Of a stretch of DNA of 25,687 nucleotides, positions 1 through 9,467 are shown piece after piece. The notes under the pieces are model-generated. The model was not told where the DNA came from. It was given only the letters and a program-made list of their open reading frames with translations, and did not search any database. A program made the translations under genes and the position numbers. Location: contig NWUY0300037640.1 of NCBI GenBank assembly GCA_004151065.3, positions 1-25,687 on the forward strand, given 5' to 3'. This stretch comes from Larix sibirica (lineage: Eukaryota; Streptophyta; Pinopsida; Pinales; Pinaceae). Within the stretch, counting starts at the first letter, position 1. Each line of letters opens with the position of its first letter.

Positions 1-1159
1 GAGTTAGATGAACACCATAGGTGAAAATTCATGACATGGTTTGATGGATCCTCACCTAGTTTTCCATTGAACTTAGGAATGTCTGATGAAAGTTTGTTTG
101 GTAGGGATAGCCATGATGGTTGATGGCACATTGGGTCATTAGTTAATCATGAGAGATATAGAAGATTCAGTGTTTCCAAAAATGGTAATCGAGTGGTGAA
201 AAATGAATCCTAAGCTGAAAAGGAAGGACTTGAGAGATTCACATGCGAGACATGACTCCCAAGCACTGCACTCCCTGGATTTTTTTGAAACCCAAGTGTA
301 AGAGTGGCCCCTAGAATTGGTCCAGTACCAGTAAAATATATAGAAGTACTACCAAAGGTCTACCAAAAAGGGAAACGAACGTTAAGAGAGACAAAAGCAA
401 CTAAGGGAATCTGGGGCATATCATGGATTCTAGAAAAACTAGCACTAGTAGTGAAACTGGTGTTGACTAGTAAATTCCACCCGAAAGGAGGAACTGTAGG
501 AAGGATAATAGGGTTCCCTGGAGGCATACTAGCAAAATATAAAAATATACCACTATCCCAAACACTAGGGGGGTTTAATTGGCCCATGGTAAAATATAGA
601 GGGGGATTGGGATGAATGCATTGAAGTGTGGAACATTGAGGAATAAAAGAGTGATGACGGATAATAAAAAGTTTTGTATGGTTTGAGAGGCATTCCCCAT
701 AAAGGAACACTTGTGAAAGGTGGTATAGATATCAGGACGGTGGGGGTGGTCATTGGAATCGTGTGTGTTTCCCCCTAGTGAACTAGAGATAGAAGGGAAT
801 GAAACCATAGGTATGGATCGATTGCATGTATTAGACATCGATAAATGAGGATTCTCCCTGACCCTAGGATCTATAGAATGAGAACTCCATACTTGAACTA
901 GGACACGATCATGAATATCTACCAATGGATGATTAAAGTGTGAGGGTCGATTCTTGTCGATAACCTTGATCTTAGGTGGATCGAAATGTTCCAATGGTGG
1001 AGAGTGTGTGTGTGGTGAAGAATGAGCACGAGCACCTAGCTCTGTGCTTGCTTCACAATCAATTGAAGGATGAGTTCTCCCATGTCTATCCGGTGGGCCC
1101 TCAAATTTAGGAGAGGTCCCATGTAATTTCCTTTAGTGACAACTAGGTTGATCAAGCAT
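1..1159 (-). pseudogene. gag: Ty3/gypsy gag N-terminal region, broken and truncated by the window edge
   Basis: The likely start is the minus-strand ATG at 1157-1159 (MLDQPSCH). The frame holds one stop at 1133-1135 and then stays open to 575, through LEHFDPPKIKVIDKNRP and the serine- and proline-rich N-terminal part usual for this family. At about 575-600 the frame shifts beside a six-base homopolymer: PWAN is in one frame and PPSVWDSGIF continues in the next. The second frame runs to the edge with stops at 360-362, 210-212 and 147-149, and ends in the conserved segment DIPKFNGKLGEDPSNHV plus FHLWCSSN (about 90 to 1). In related elements this segment opens the structured capsid domain; the rest of that domain lies off the window. 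The capsid role is family knowledge. Five lesions make the copy non-functional. Confidence 0.78.
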
Positions 1160-2752
1160 GGTGACTATTAGAAAATCAAATGACTCAAACTATGGATAAA
1201 CTAGTCATAAAAAACAAAGGGCACGCCCCTATGAGAATATAAAGGTACAAACAAGGAAAATTACTCTCCCAAAGAGTGGAATCACAAGTTAATTACTTCC
1301 AAGGATCCCTCTTCAGTAAAGATCCAAAAAAAGACCTTCTAAAGATTAACCTTAGGGTTAATGGAACCCAATACAAATCAATAGAGGTGCAAAAGAGATA
1401 GTTATGGTAACCTCTCATACAACTAAACAACCAAGGTGCAAGTACCCATATGATGACATGCTCCCTTCCAAGGGAGTGGAGGCGGATGACTATGCGTTTA
1501 CCTCAGGTACCGTAATCACTTACCAATTGCAATCACTTTGGGAAGAACCCATGAAAGGCCACTAAGGATACCACTTCACATTCAATAGTTAGGTGGAGCA
1601 ATTGTGGGTCAATATTTTACAAATGGGAAAGGAATGTAGGACATAGATCCTAGACCCAAAGGCTTCTATTGAATTGGTGTCACCCCAAGGAATTTAAAAT
1701 CCAACAAAAACCTTCTAATACGCAACATCCCACCAAATGAAAGGAGAGGGAATAATCTCTCAACTACATCTTTCTTAACCTCATGCTTGATGGATGTGTT
1801 AGATGTGTTTTCCCAGCAAGTAATTCCTACTACTAATGGATTTTACACTTGTTAATCGATTCCTAGTCTCGTTTTATGGACTTAAAGAGTTTACTCACCA
1901 TACCTACTACCAAGGCCCTATCACCTAGACTATTGTTGGTTTTTGTATCAATGAAAAACAAGTCTAGTTGATTTAAATTACTCTTGCTTTTAGTTGGTTG
2001 GATTTTTTTATTCATGGGGTACAACATACAACTTGAATGGTGTGTTATGACTCAACCAATTTAAGAATCATGCACTACAGTGGTTTCTTTCCTTTTCAAT
2101 TCTATATAAACTAATTTGAGCAGGGAAATATAGTCTTTATTCTTCACCAAATTCACACAAAAACTCAACAAATGCATTCTCCAAAAGGACACTATCAAAC
2201 ACGCAACTCGATATGTAAATCCTTTCAACACTTCATTGCTTTTCCTCTAACTACTCAATGCAATAATAAACATGAATTACGATGTTTCTTTCTCACTTCA
2301 AATTGAATAATGAAGACTAAAAATGAAAATATAGACCACACTCAATCATATCAATGAAGGTTGTAAGATATTGACAATAATCATCCTTCATATTCCAATT
2401 CCTCACACAATGTAAGACCTAAATCCCTAATTTATTTAAGTGATGAAGTAGAGGCTTCTTTATCTATAAAATGAAATTACATGTGAGATGGAAAGTCAAT
2501 ACAACACTCATACATAGATGCCAATATGAAACAAAACAAAAATTGGGTTCAAATTCACACAACACTAGGTCATATAATGTCACAATCATCAAGTGACAAA
2601 AGAGACTTTGATCTCTTTAAGAGACTAATAACAATATTTTTAAGGGGTCAAATTAATGAGAAACATTAACAACCAATTTCCCAACCTAGTCTGCTAGTTC
2701 ATTTGGAGGTGAAACAATGAAAAAAGTGCTCAAACAACCACCTACAAGGCTT

Positions 2753-2826
2753 GGTCACTCCTAAAAGGTGTGAAAGGAGGTGACCAAAAGGGATAATCTT
2801 TCTTGAATAGCCTTGCAAGGAGTGAC
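2753..2826. repeat. Clustered short inverted repeats GGTCACTCCT / AGGAGTGAC
   Basis: GGTCACTCCT at 2753-2762 is matched in inverse orientation by AGGAGGTGACC at 2775-2785 (one extra base) and by AGGAGTGAC at 2818-2826. A fourth GGTCACTC follows just after. The first pair could form a small hairpin with a loop of about 12 bases. It sits inside the leader of the minus-strand retrotransposon, where RNA structures for packaging or dimerisation are known in the class. A role here is only a guess. Confidence 0.35.
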
Positions 2827-3839
2827 TAGGTCACTCTATGTCCCAAAAAGAGGGAGATACTAGGGTTAAAATGAAGATAAATATGCCCCCATCTTGGAAT
2901 ATCTGAGGGGTATGAGAGGCTTGACAACCTAGAAATAAGGAAAGGAATAAAATGAATGTAAATGCCCTTCCAAAAACCAAAACAAACAAGGGAATTTCAA
3001 TATCTAAGGAAGAATCAATGGATCTTTCCCCAACAGGTTCACCAATTATTTTGTAGGAAAAATCTCTTTTGCAAACGAGTGAGACTTCCCTCGGAACTAC
3101 CCTTGATATGATGCAAACAATGTGATTGACCACTACAATATTTACTCTAGATCCATGTCTATAGATATTATAAATGCATAGAAATAGGAGAATATTGGTA
3201 TGTACCTTAGATCTAATGGTTGTCCTTGTGTAATCTTGGCTAATGCAGATCCAAATATCCATCTCCAATTCCTTACACATGATACTTGCACACCAAAAGA
3301 CAAATAAATACCAATCTCAAATCCTTCAAATAAAAAGGAAGATGAAAAGACTTAGATCTAATCTTATCTACTAAAGGAAAGATCAGATATGCAATTGCAA
3401 TGTGCAAAATAGCATACTAACAATATGATGGAGGGGGGAGTATATCTATATTAAAATGGTGAAGAACATTACATCCATGTGAATATGCCTTGAGCCATGG
3501 TGCAAGATCCTTGTGGTCCCTTGCTCCAACTCCTTCTCCTTAACCCTCACCTAAGGAAGGCTAACTTATATCTCACGAAGGTTATGGGAAAAGAGTTTTA
3601 GTATGGAAATGGGCAGCATTTGGCTACTTTCTTTCTTCTTCCCAAAATCCCCTTATCCTTTGAAATCCTCTTCCTTATATAGATTAAGGAAGATGAGGGT
3701 AGGATAGATTTAGACTCCTAAAACTTAGTGAACTCTGAGTCATGTATGAGTTCCCAAGCTCATATTACAAAGAATCCATCTCATTGCATGTTCATGTCCT
3801 TGAAATTTGCTTATTCTAGAATAAAAGAGAGTTGTTTGT

Positions 3840-3968
3840 TCCTTGGTAGTGGCACAGGGTTTGACCAGAAAAGGATGGTTTCTCCCTGTAAGTGGTACAG
3901 GGTATGGCCAAGAGATGACGGTTGCTCCTTGTTAGGATTGAAGGGGCGACCAAGGTCTGAAATATTAG
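3840..3968. repeat. Three-copy 43-bp tandem repeat
   Basis: Units begin at 3840 (TCCTTGGTAGTGGCACAGGG), 3883 (TCCCTGTAAGTGGTACAGGG) and 3926 (TCCTTGTTAGGATTG), exactly 43 bases apart. Copies one and two match closely through GGGT.TG.CCA.A. The third is more diverged but keeps TCCTTG and GCGACCAAGG. The array lies in the leader of the minus-strand Ty3/gypsy element, about 170 bases from its primer-binding site. Confidence 0.7.
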
Positions 3969-4137
3969 GAAATCAAGGGTAGAAGTGATTTTTTCAACAT
4001 GATGACATTAGTGGGTCCTCAATGAGTCTCAAGGGTGGCAAATATAGCTATAACAATGACAAGGTTGGTGAGAAAAATTAGGTTGTTAACATTAACAATT
4101 AGATTTTTGACCCAATACAAACCAATGTTCTAATTTG

Positions 4138-4150
4138 GGTTCTGATACCA
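4138..4150 (-). other. Primer-binding site (tRNA-iMet)
   Basis: The minus strand reads TGGTATCAGAACC, which matches the usual plant initiator-methionine primer-binding sequence TGGTATCAGAGCC at 12 of 13 bases. It lies three bases inside the candidate LTR boundary (LTR end ...GACACTGCA, then AAG, then the site), the normal spacing for an LTR retrotransposon. This fixes the element's orientation as minus. Confidence 0.82.
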
Positions 4151-4153
4151 CTT

Positions 4154-5584
4154 TGCAGTGTCCCCATATGCCTTCTTGGCTATCCAGCGCTACCAAAAAG
4201 TTTATTTTCTTCCGTTGACCATATATGAATTCATATTTAACCTCTAATAGAGATATACTCTAGAATTTGTATGCAAACTCAAAATAGAAATAGAAATAGC
4301 ATTGCATATCATGAATTCATTATTTTCCCATTTATTTAAATGCATTAACAAAATATAAAACATGTTTTGAAGATATAACTATGATCAATTATCTTTGATG
4401 TAGACAATGCTCACAAAATTGGCTGGCAAGGAAAAAATTTCCTCCAAACCATAGGAATTAGCTATGGATTCCACCCCCACGCTAGACCATGACACCACTA
4501 GGGTGAAAGAGGTTCCCATGGTGCTCTAATATCACATATCTCAACCCATTAGTCTCATGAAAATTCTAATCTATCACCATAGAGCACTCTAAGTTCTAAT
4601 TCATCCATCAAACAACCATGACACTCTCTTACATTGCCCTACACAATACAAGGAGTATCGTCCCTTTCTCTGCTCAATAATATGTTAGGGTCCTTCTCCC
4701 CTTGTAGTGCTCTTTATTGCATGTAGAAAGGACCCAATTATTAGTTTCCTTCTGGGAATAACATAAGATATAAAAAAATTCTCTTCAAATAGTCAATGAC
4801 CAAGAATAACAAGATTGTAGGTCTAAAGGTGTTTGATTTATCTATTGTGGGCATTCCAATCATGGTATCTCTCTCAAATCATCTCATTTTCTTCCACATG
4901 TTCAGTAATGAGTTTCCCCCAAACCTCTATGGGCTCTTACCAGCCACAAGTACATGGGAAACTCTTTCCATTTCTATTCATGGAGCCATAAAAACCAAGG
5001 GAAATCATTCCCATAACATGGGATCTTGTCTACTCTCCATGCCAATGAATGGTTAAATAATACAATGGTGATAGAATGTGCGAGAGTTGCTCTAGTATTC
5101 CTAAGAATATGACACATGTACTTAATACATGCACATAAGTCAAATATTGATGGGACAACTTCAAAGTAAGCATTGGAAAGAAAGGGTAGTAGTTCCAAAT
5201 GATAGTAACATGTTCAAATCACCCAACAACCCTCTTTCATATTCCCCTCTTGTTGTCATGGTCCCCTTAGTGCTTCCTCATGAAACAACCTTTTTGGTGG
5301 ACATTATATTTTATATATTTCCATTTTCTACATGTAGTTTTACACAAACATAAGCATAACATGGAAAATATAACAACCACACCATAAATTTAGCTTGCCA
5401 TCATGACTCATACACATCCATTAGTCAGTCCTTGGCCTTGAGCTCTACACTAAGAATATTAAAAATGCAAAATGGGGCCATCACAACTTAGCCCGCATAG
5501 TTTGACGAATGCCACATAACAACATCATACAATTAATACATGATTTATCACATTATAGTTCAAGTTCAAAAGTAGGGTGTTACA
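4154..5584 (-). mobile_element. Candidate 5' LTR of the minus-strand Ty3/gypsy element
   Basis: On the minus strand the segment begins TGTAACACCC, a common start of plant Ty3/gypsy LTRs, and ends GGGGACACTGCA, three bases before the primer-binding site, giving TG...CA ends and a length of 1431 bases. A possible minus-strand TATA box (TATATAAAA) lies at 5309-5317. The partner LTR is outside the window, so the outer boundary is not confirmed by a second copy. The inner boundary is supported by the primer-binding site. Short frames inside (for example 4796-5056 plus) are not recognisable. Confidence 0.6.
5309..5317 (-). promoter_or_regulatory. Possible TATA box of the LTR promoter
   Basis: The minus strand reads TATATAAAA about 270 bases inside the candidate LTR start, a plausible place for the end of U3. 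The surrounding sequence is AT-rich, so a chance match is quite likely. Confidence 0.25.
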
Positions 5585-6715
5585 TAGTGTCACTCAATTG
5601 AATTTAGAACAATGGAATGATCTCCTATGTTCCTATCAAGTCCTTAATCTTACTATTAACTGTTCTTTCCAACCTAATGCCACATGTCACTTCCTTCTTA
5701 TTGTTGAACTAGTACTACTCATTAAATAGTTTTCCTTATTCACCATTTAGGCAACATGGAACTATCTCTTTATTATAGTAATGCAAGGAAAACAAATGTG
5801 GGGTAATGCTTAGGAAAAGTGGCAATCCACATCTCACATCTCCTATTTCACATTGTGAATGGAATGGAATGTGAAGGCAAGGAGAGGGACACAAGTCTAA
5901 TGGGAAATGGGAAATACACATCCCACCCCCAACATTCTTCATGGGTTAAGTAATTCAAGGATGTGCAAGAAAAGTTATGGGTTGGAATGAGGAAAACAAG
6001 ACCAATTATTCCACATCCTACCCCTCATAATTATTCTGATGTGAAAATTAAGGGTGGGAAAAATTTTAGGAATAGTGAATTTTTAATACACTTATTAATG
6101 ATTTTTGGAAGAAATTCTATAATCAACACTATAACAAAAGATTTATTAAAATTGGTATAAAAGCTTCAACTAAATTTTCAAAAAGAAAAACATCAAAGAT
6201 TTTCCCACATCCATTTATCTCATATTCTTCTAAGTGCCCAAACCAAAGACTCTCTCTATATATATGGAATGAACCTTTGAGGAAGAAACTTGTGACTTCC
6301 AAAACTATCTTCTATAGACAATTGAGGTCAATATTACTAATACTTTCAAAACCTCTTCGTAGAGATTACTAATGCTTTTAAAGGGATGAGGATTCTCCAA
6401 TTTGACTCGAGGAAAATATATCAATACCTAGGCATGGCTCTTGGTACTTCAGAATTAGACTTTACACCATAATAATCGATATTTATCTAGTGGTTTAGAT
6501 TGTATTGGGGTGACATCAGTAGTGGCTAGGGAGATCATATCCATTATTATATATCAATTTTATTGAAAATAGTGGATATATGACTACTCATAACTAGTTG
6601 TAAAGTTATGAATCAAATGCATGGTGGACCATGTTCCATGTGTAAATGGAGAAAAACATGGTGTGGCATGTGTAAATTCTAATTTTTAAAATTAACTCAC
6701 GTTTTATTACAAACC
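5585..6715. other. Flanking AT-rich sequence, no gene seen
   Basis: This stretch follows the candidate LTR edge. Frames here (5736-5942 minus, 5963-6160 plus) are short and lack any recognisable domain. Several local purine-rich and ATTCCA-like stretches occur (about 5840-5900), but no convincing terminal inverted repeats or duplicated target site were found. Confidence 0.4.
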
Positions 6716-6820
6716 TTAGTTTATTTTAACATATATACAATATATGCAATTATATAATTAGTATGTTTAGTTTATTTTAACATATATAAAATATATGCAA
6801 TTATATAGTTAGTATGTTTT
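6716..6820. repeat. 51-bp tandem duplication
   Basis: TTAGTTTATTTTAACATATA occurs at about 6716 and again 51 bases on. The copies run in parallel through ATATGCAATTATATA.TTAGTATG with only about two substitutions. It is non-coding, and the near identity suggests a fairly recent slippage duplication. Confidence 0.8.
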
Positions 6821-8140
6821 AAAGGAAATTACTCCAAAGCATGCATAAAACACTATAATTATTTTATTTTGAATTCAAAGCCTTTGAGATGGGATTGACA
6901 TGATAATATCATGTATATTGTATATTAATGTTTTCATTGAAGTTTCTAGTACATATTCTTTTCAATAATATTAAAAAAAGATATAGATGAGATTCTCGAG
7001 AGGGTTGAGAAAAGATGTAAGGAATGTCAAGTATTTAAATAAGCCAAGAATGTTACGTTAATAGCAAATGAATATCACACATAATTTAGACAATCTTGGA
7101 GTACTACATGGGTGGATGCCCAAAGTGTGACATCATTAAGGTAAATCTTAATAATTGACCTCTTTGGCACCATGTTTGAGGAAGATCATCTCCTCACATT
7201 TTTAACTACGTTTTTGTAATTTTGAGATTTCCTCTTCAATTTTTGCAATCTTTAATATAAGTAGGGATTACTTTGAGAGTCAACCTTGTTAAATTGCCAC
7301 ATAGGTTATCATGGTACCTACTTTAGTTGTAGTTGTTGAAATATTTGAATAAATGTAAAAAATATGTTATTATCAATAATTTAACTTAAATGTATTGAGA
7401 AATAATGTTTTGATATTTATGTTTAATAAGTAAAATTGTTTTATATTTATAGATTATTTAAACAAAATGTTATTGAAAAAAAACATTATTAACTTAAAAT
7501 TAGTAAGAATAATTTGGATTAATGAAATTACATATATTAAATGTTAATATATTTTTGTCAAGAATATGGTGGTTTGTTGGTGGGAATAGGTGGATTTTGT
7601 TCCATTCACCTGGGTTCAATTGTGACTCACGTGCTATAATTCATTTATATATATATATATATATATATATATGCAAAAAACTATTTCTTAATAAACTTCT
7701 ATTGCATTAATTTAATTCAAAAAAATTTCCAATAAGAAAACATATTTTTATTTAATATAAAGCAAAAATACAACTTTAAGTGTCGATTAATTTAATTCAT
7801 AATGGCCGGGAAGTTTACTTATTTAACATATTGTGGAGGGCACGTGACTTTGCACTAAATTTTCTACATATGTCTGCAAGTAAACTATTCTAACGCTTAA
7901 AAATATACTTCTGCACAAGTTGGGTAAGAAAGGATCTTACCACAAATTTAATATTTAATAATTCTTTTCGAAGTTAAAAGGTTAAAGGATTGTTAGTTGC
8001 TTTAAAAAGTCTTGGAATTTGCTTTTCTCTAGTAATATTTTAAGTTTCGATATTCCTCATTCATTCACCTTTGAAAATATATCTTGCTAATGAATTCATG
8101 TATGCATAGATAACACATAGAGTTCGTTCCTGTACATTAC
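6821..8140. other. AT-rich intergenic sequence with an (AT)n tract
   Basis: No coding frame with recognisable content was found. A perfect (TA)n microsatellite lies at 7645-7672. The rest is AT-rich sequence with many short A and T runs. Confidence 0.5.
7645..7672. repeat. (AT)n microsatellite
   Basis: An uninterrupted alternating TA run of about 28 bases. Confidence 0.95.
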
Positions 8141-8143
8141 GAC

Positions 8144-8280
8144 CACATTAATAGTATAAACATTAAATACAATTACAAGCTACATTAATATTATAGATAT
8201 TAAATACAGTTACAAGCTACTTCACATTTGTATTTGTAGATATTAAATACAATTACAATCTACTTCCCATTAGTATTTGA
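8144..8280. repeat. Degenerate tandem repeat, units of 37-43 bp
   Basis: The core ATTAAATAC.(A/G)TTACAA.CTA recurs at 8162, 8199 and 8242, each preceded by CATTA/CATTT and followed by CTACTTC. A partial fourth unit (CATTAGTATTTG) closes the array. Spacings of 37 and 43 bases show indels between units. It is non-coding. Confidence 0.7.
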
Positions 8281-9467
8281 TGAGTTAATTGGTACTAATT
8301 GAAGTGGTCGATAGGAATGACGATTATCCTTTTCATGTGGGTTATATTTGGTTACTGAAATGTTGACCAATCCTCAAGTTTCCACAAAATCTAGATCCCT
8401 ATGTTTAAATATGATCTTTGTAGTTAGATCAATCATGACATCTTAAAAAACTAGTAATAAGTACCTAAATTGAAGTTTCAACTATATTTTATTCAATACT
8501 ATTGCACCATACATATCTACCTTTCACTGTCTAAGGTTTCACAATTTTTTTTTAGAGATTTTACACCAAAGAGTATGGTATGACTTAGCATGAGGATGAT
8601 GTGGATTACTTTGAAGATCCATGTGTTAACAACCAATTTTTTGTGACCTCAATCTGAGAGCATTTTCATATCTTTAAAGGTGGGGTGTGGGAAAATTTGG
8701 GATTATTAAGTGGAAACCAACATGTCTCAAGGTCATTTCCAAAAGGAAAAGTTTGGGCCTCAGTACAAGGGCTAGGTTTTGGTGGTGTAAGTAGTCAAGG
8801 GTCATGTTGGTACCAGGGTCTGCACTCTGGATTGTCTACTCCCTAACCTTAAAACCTTTTTCATTTAATTATTTTTCCCTCATGTTATTGCGAAGTCTAA
8901 TCAAATCCAAGCAATCTTTTGTTGACCTATGCTATGATGTAGTGATACTCAGCTCTTTGCTTTCAAATTTCAATTATTAGTGTGTAATGTGATGAGATGG
9001 CACAAGTGTTTGTTGTTACATTCTAATTTTGCAAGTATGGTCCTCAATGAAGTGGCTTAATCCTTGTTAAGTCTAACGTGGAGGTTAATCAAATCTAAAT
9101 TTAGTAGCGTTACAAAACTGCCAAATGGCGCTACCAAATCATAATCACTACCAAACCTCCCACTAAGTGCTGTAGAACTAAACGACTGTCAGTGCCATCA
9201 TTTCAACAACGCCTACTGTCATGTCATTTTGGGAAATCCACAATCACAATAAATGAAATTGGTGGTTGATCATGGGTTTGAATGTCTAACAATTTCCCAA
9301 TTTCACAGTGTCCTTCAAGTTAATTTTTCATGATTTTCTCAGTGGTTAGCGTGGTTGTTTAAAGAAACTATCCATGGATCTTTTCAAAGAGTCACTCATC
9401 TCTCTGTAATTTCAAAGTATCATACACAAATTTCATCCATTTTTCATGGCAATTGAAAGAGTCCACC
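8281..9467. other. Non-coding sequence upstream of the decayed 592-codon frame
   Basis: No frame with recognisable protein content. The stretch from about 8600 to 9460 is less AT-rich than the preceding region and could include the 5' leader or promoter of the decayed frame that starts at 9468, but no TATA box at a convincing distance was identified. Confidence 0.35.

Larger units (their letters stand above)
1160..4137 (-). other. Long untranslated leader between PBS and gag
   Basis: No coding frame here resembles a known protein. The longest is a minus-strand frame of 149 codons (3280-2831), which is hydrophobic, has no recognisable motif and is probably chance. The interval lies between the primer-binding site and the gag start of the minus-strand element. 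It contains a cluster of GGTCAC/GTGACC inverted repeats near 2753-2826 and a 43-bp tandem repeat near 3840-3968. A leader of about 3 kb is long for a retrotransposon, so a further decayed insertion inside it cannot be excluded. Confidence 0.45.
1..5584 (-). mobile_element. Ty3/gypsy LTR retrotransposon, 5' portion only, decayed
   Basis: Read on the minus strand, this stretch has the order expected for an LTR retrotransposon 5' end: a candidate LTR (5584 to 4154), a primer-binding site for initiator methionine tRNA (4150 to 4138), a long leader, and a gag frame (1159 to 1) that leaves the window at the left edge. The gag phrase IPKFNGKLGEDPSNHV followed by FHLWCSSN is typical of plant Ty3/gypsy gag proteins. 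The polymerase region and 3' LTR would lie outside the window, so element length and target-site duplication cannot be checked. The gag is broken, so this copy cannot be autonomous. The assignment as one element rests on matching orientation and order; another insertion inside the leader is possible. Confidence 0.72.

Noticed and set aside
304-615. Plus-strand open frame of 103 codons (MAPRIGPVPVKYIEV...)
   Set aside because: It is the antisense shadow of the minus-strand gag frame, which has clear family motifs.
2540-2570. tRNA-like GGTTCAAATTC box
   Set aside because: No accompanying A box, acceptor stem or anticodon arm; a chance match.
2831-3280. Minus-strand open frame of 149 codons
   Set aside because: Low-complexity, hydrophobic, no recognisable motif; probably chance within the retrotransposon leader.
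5736-6160. MITE with inverted purine-rich ends
   Set aside because: No matching terminal inverted repeats or flanking target duplication could be found.
6985-7060. Possible integrase zinc-finger piece (EILERVEKRCKECQVFK)
   Set aside because: Only the C..CQ..K end is suggestive; the expected histidine pair upstream and the catalytic core downstream are absent.
8144-8280. CRISPR-like array
   Set aside because: Units are unequal, diverged, AT-rich and lie in eukaryotic-type DNA; there are no unique spacers.
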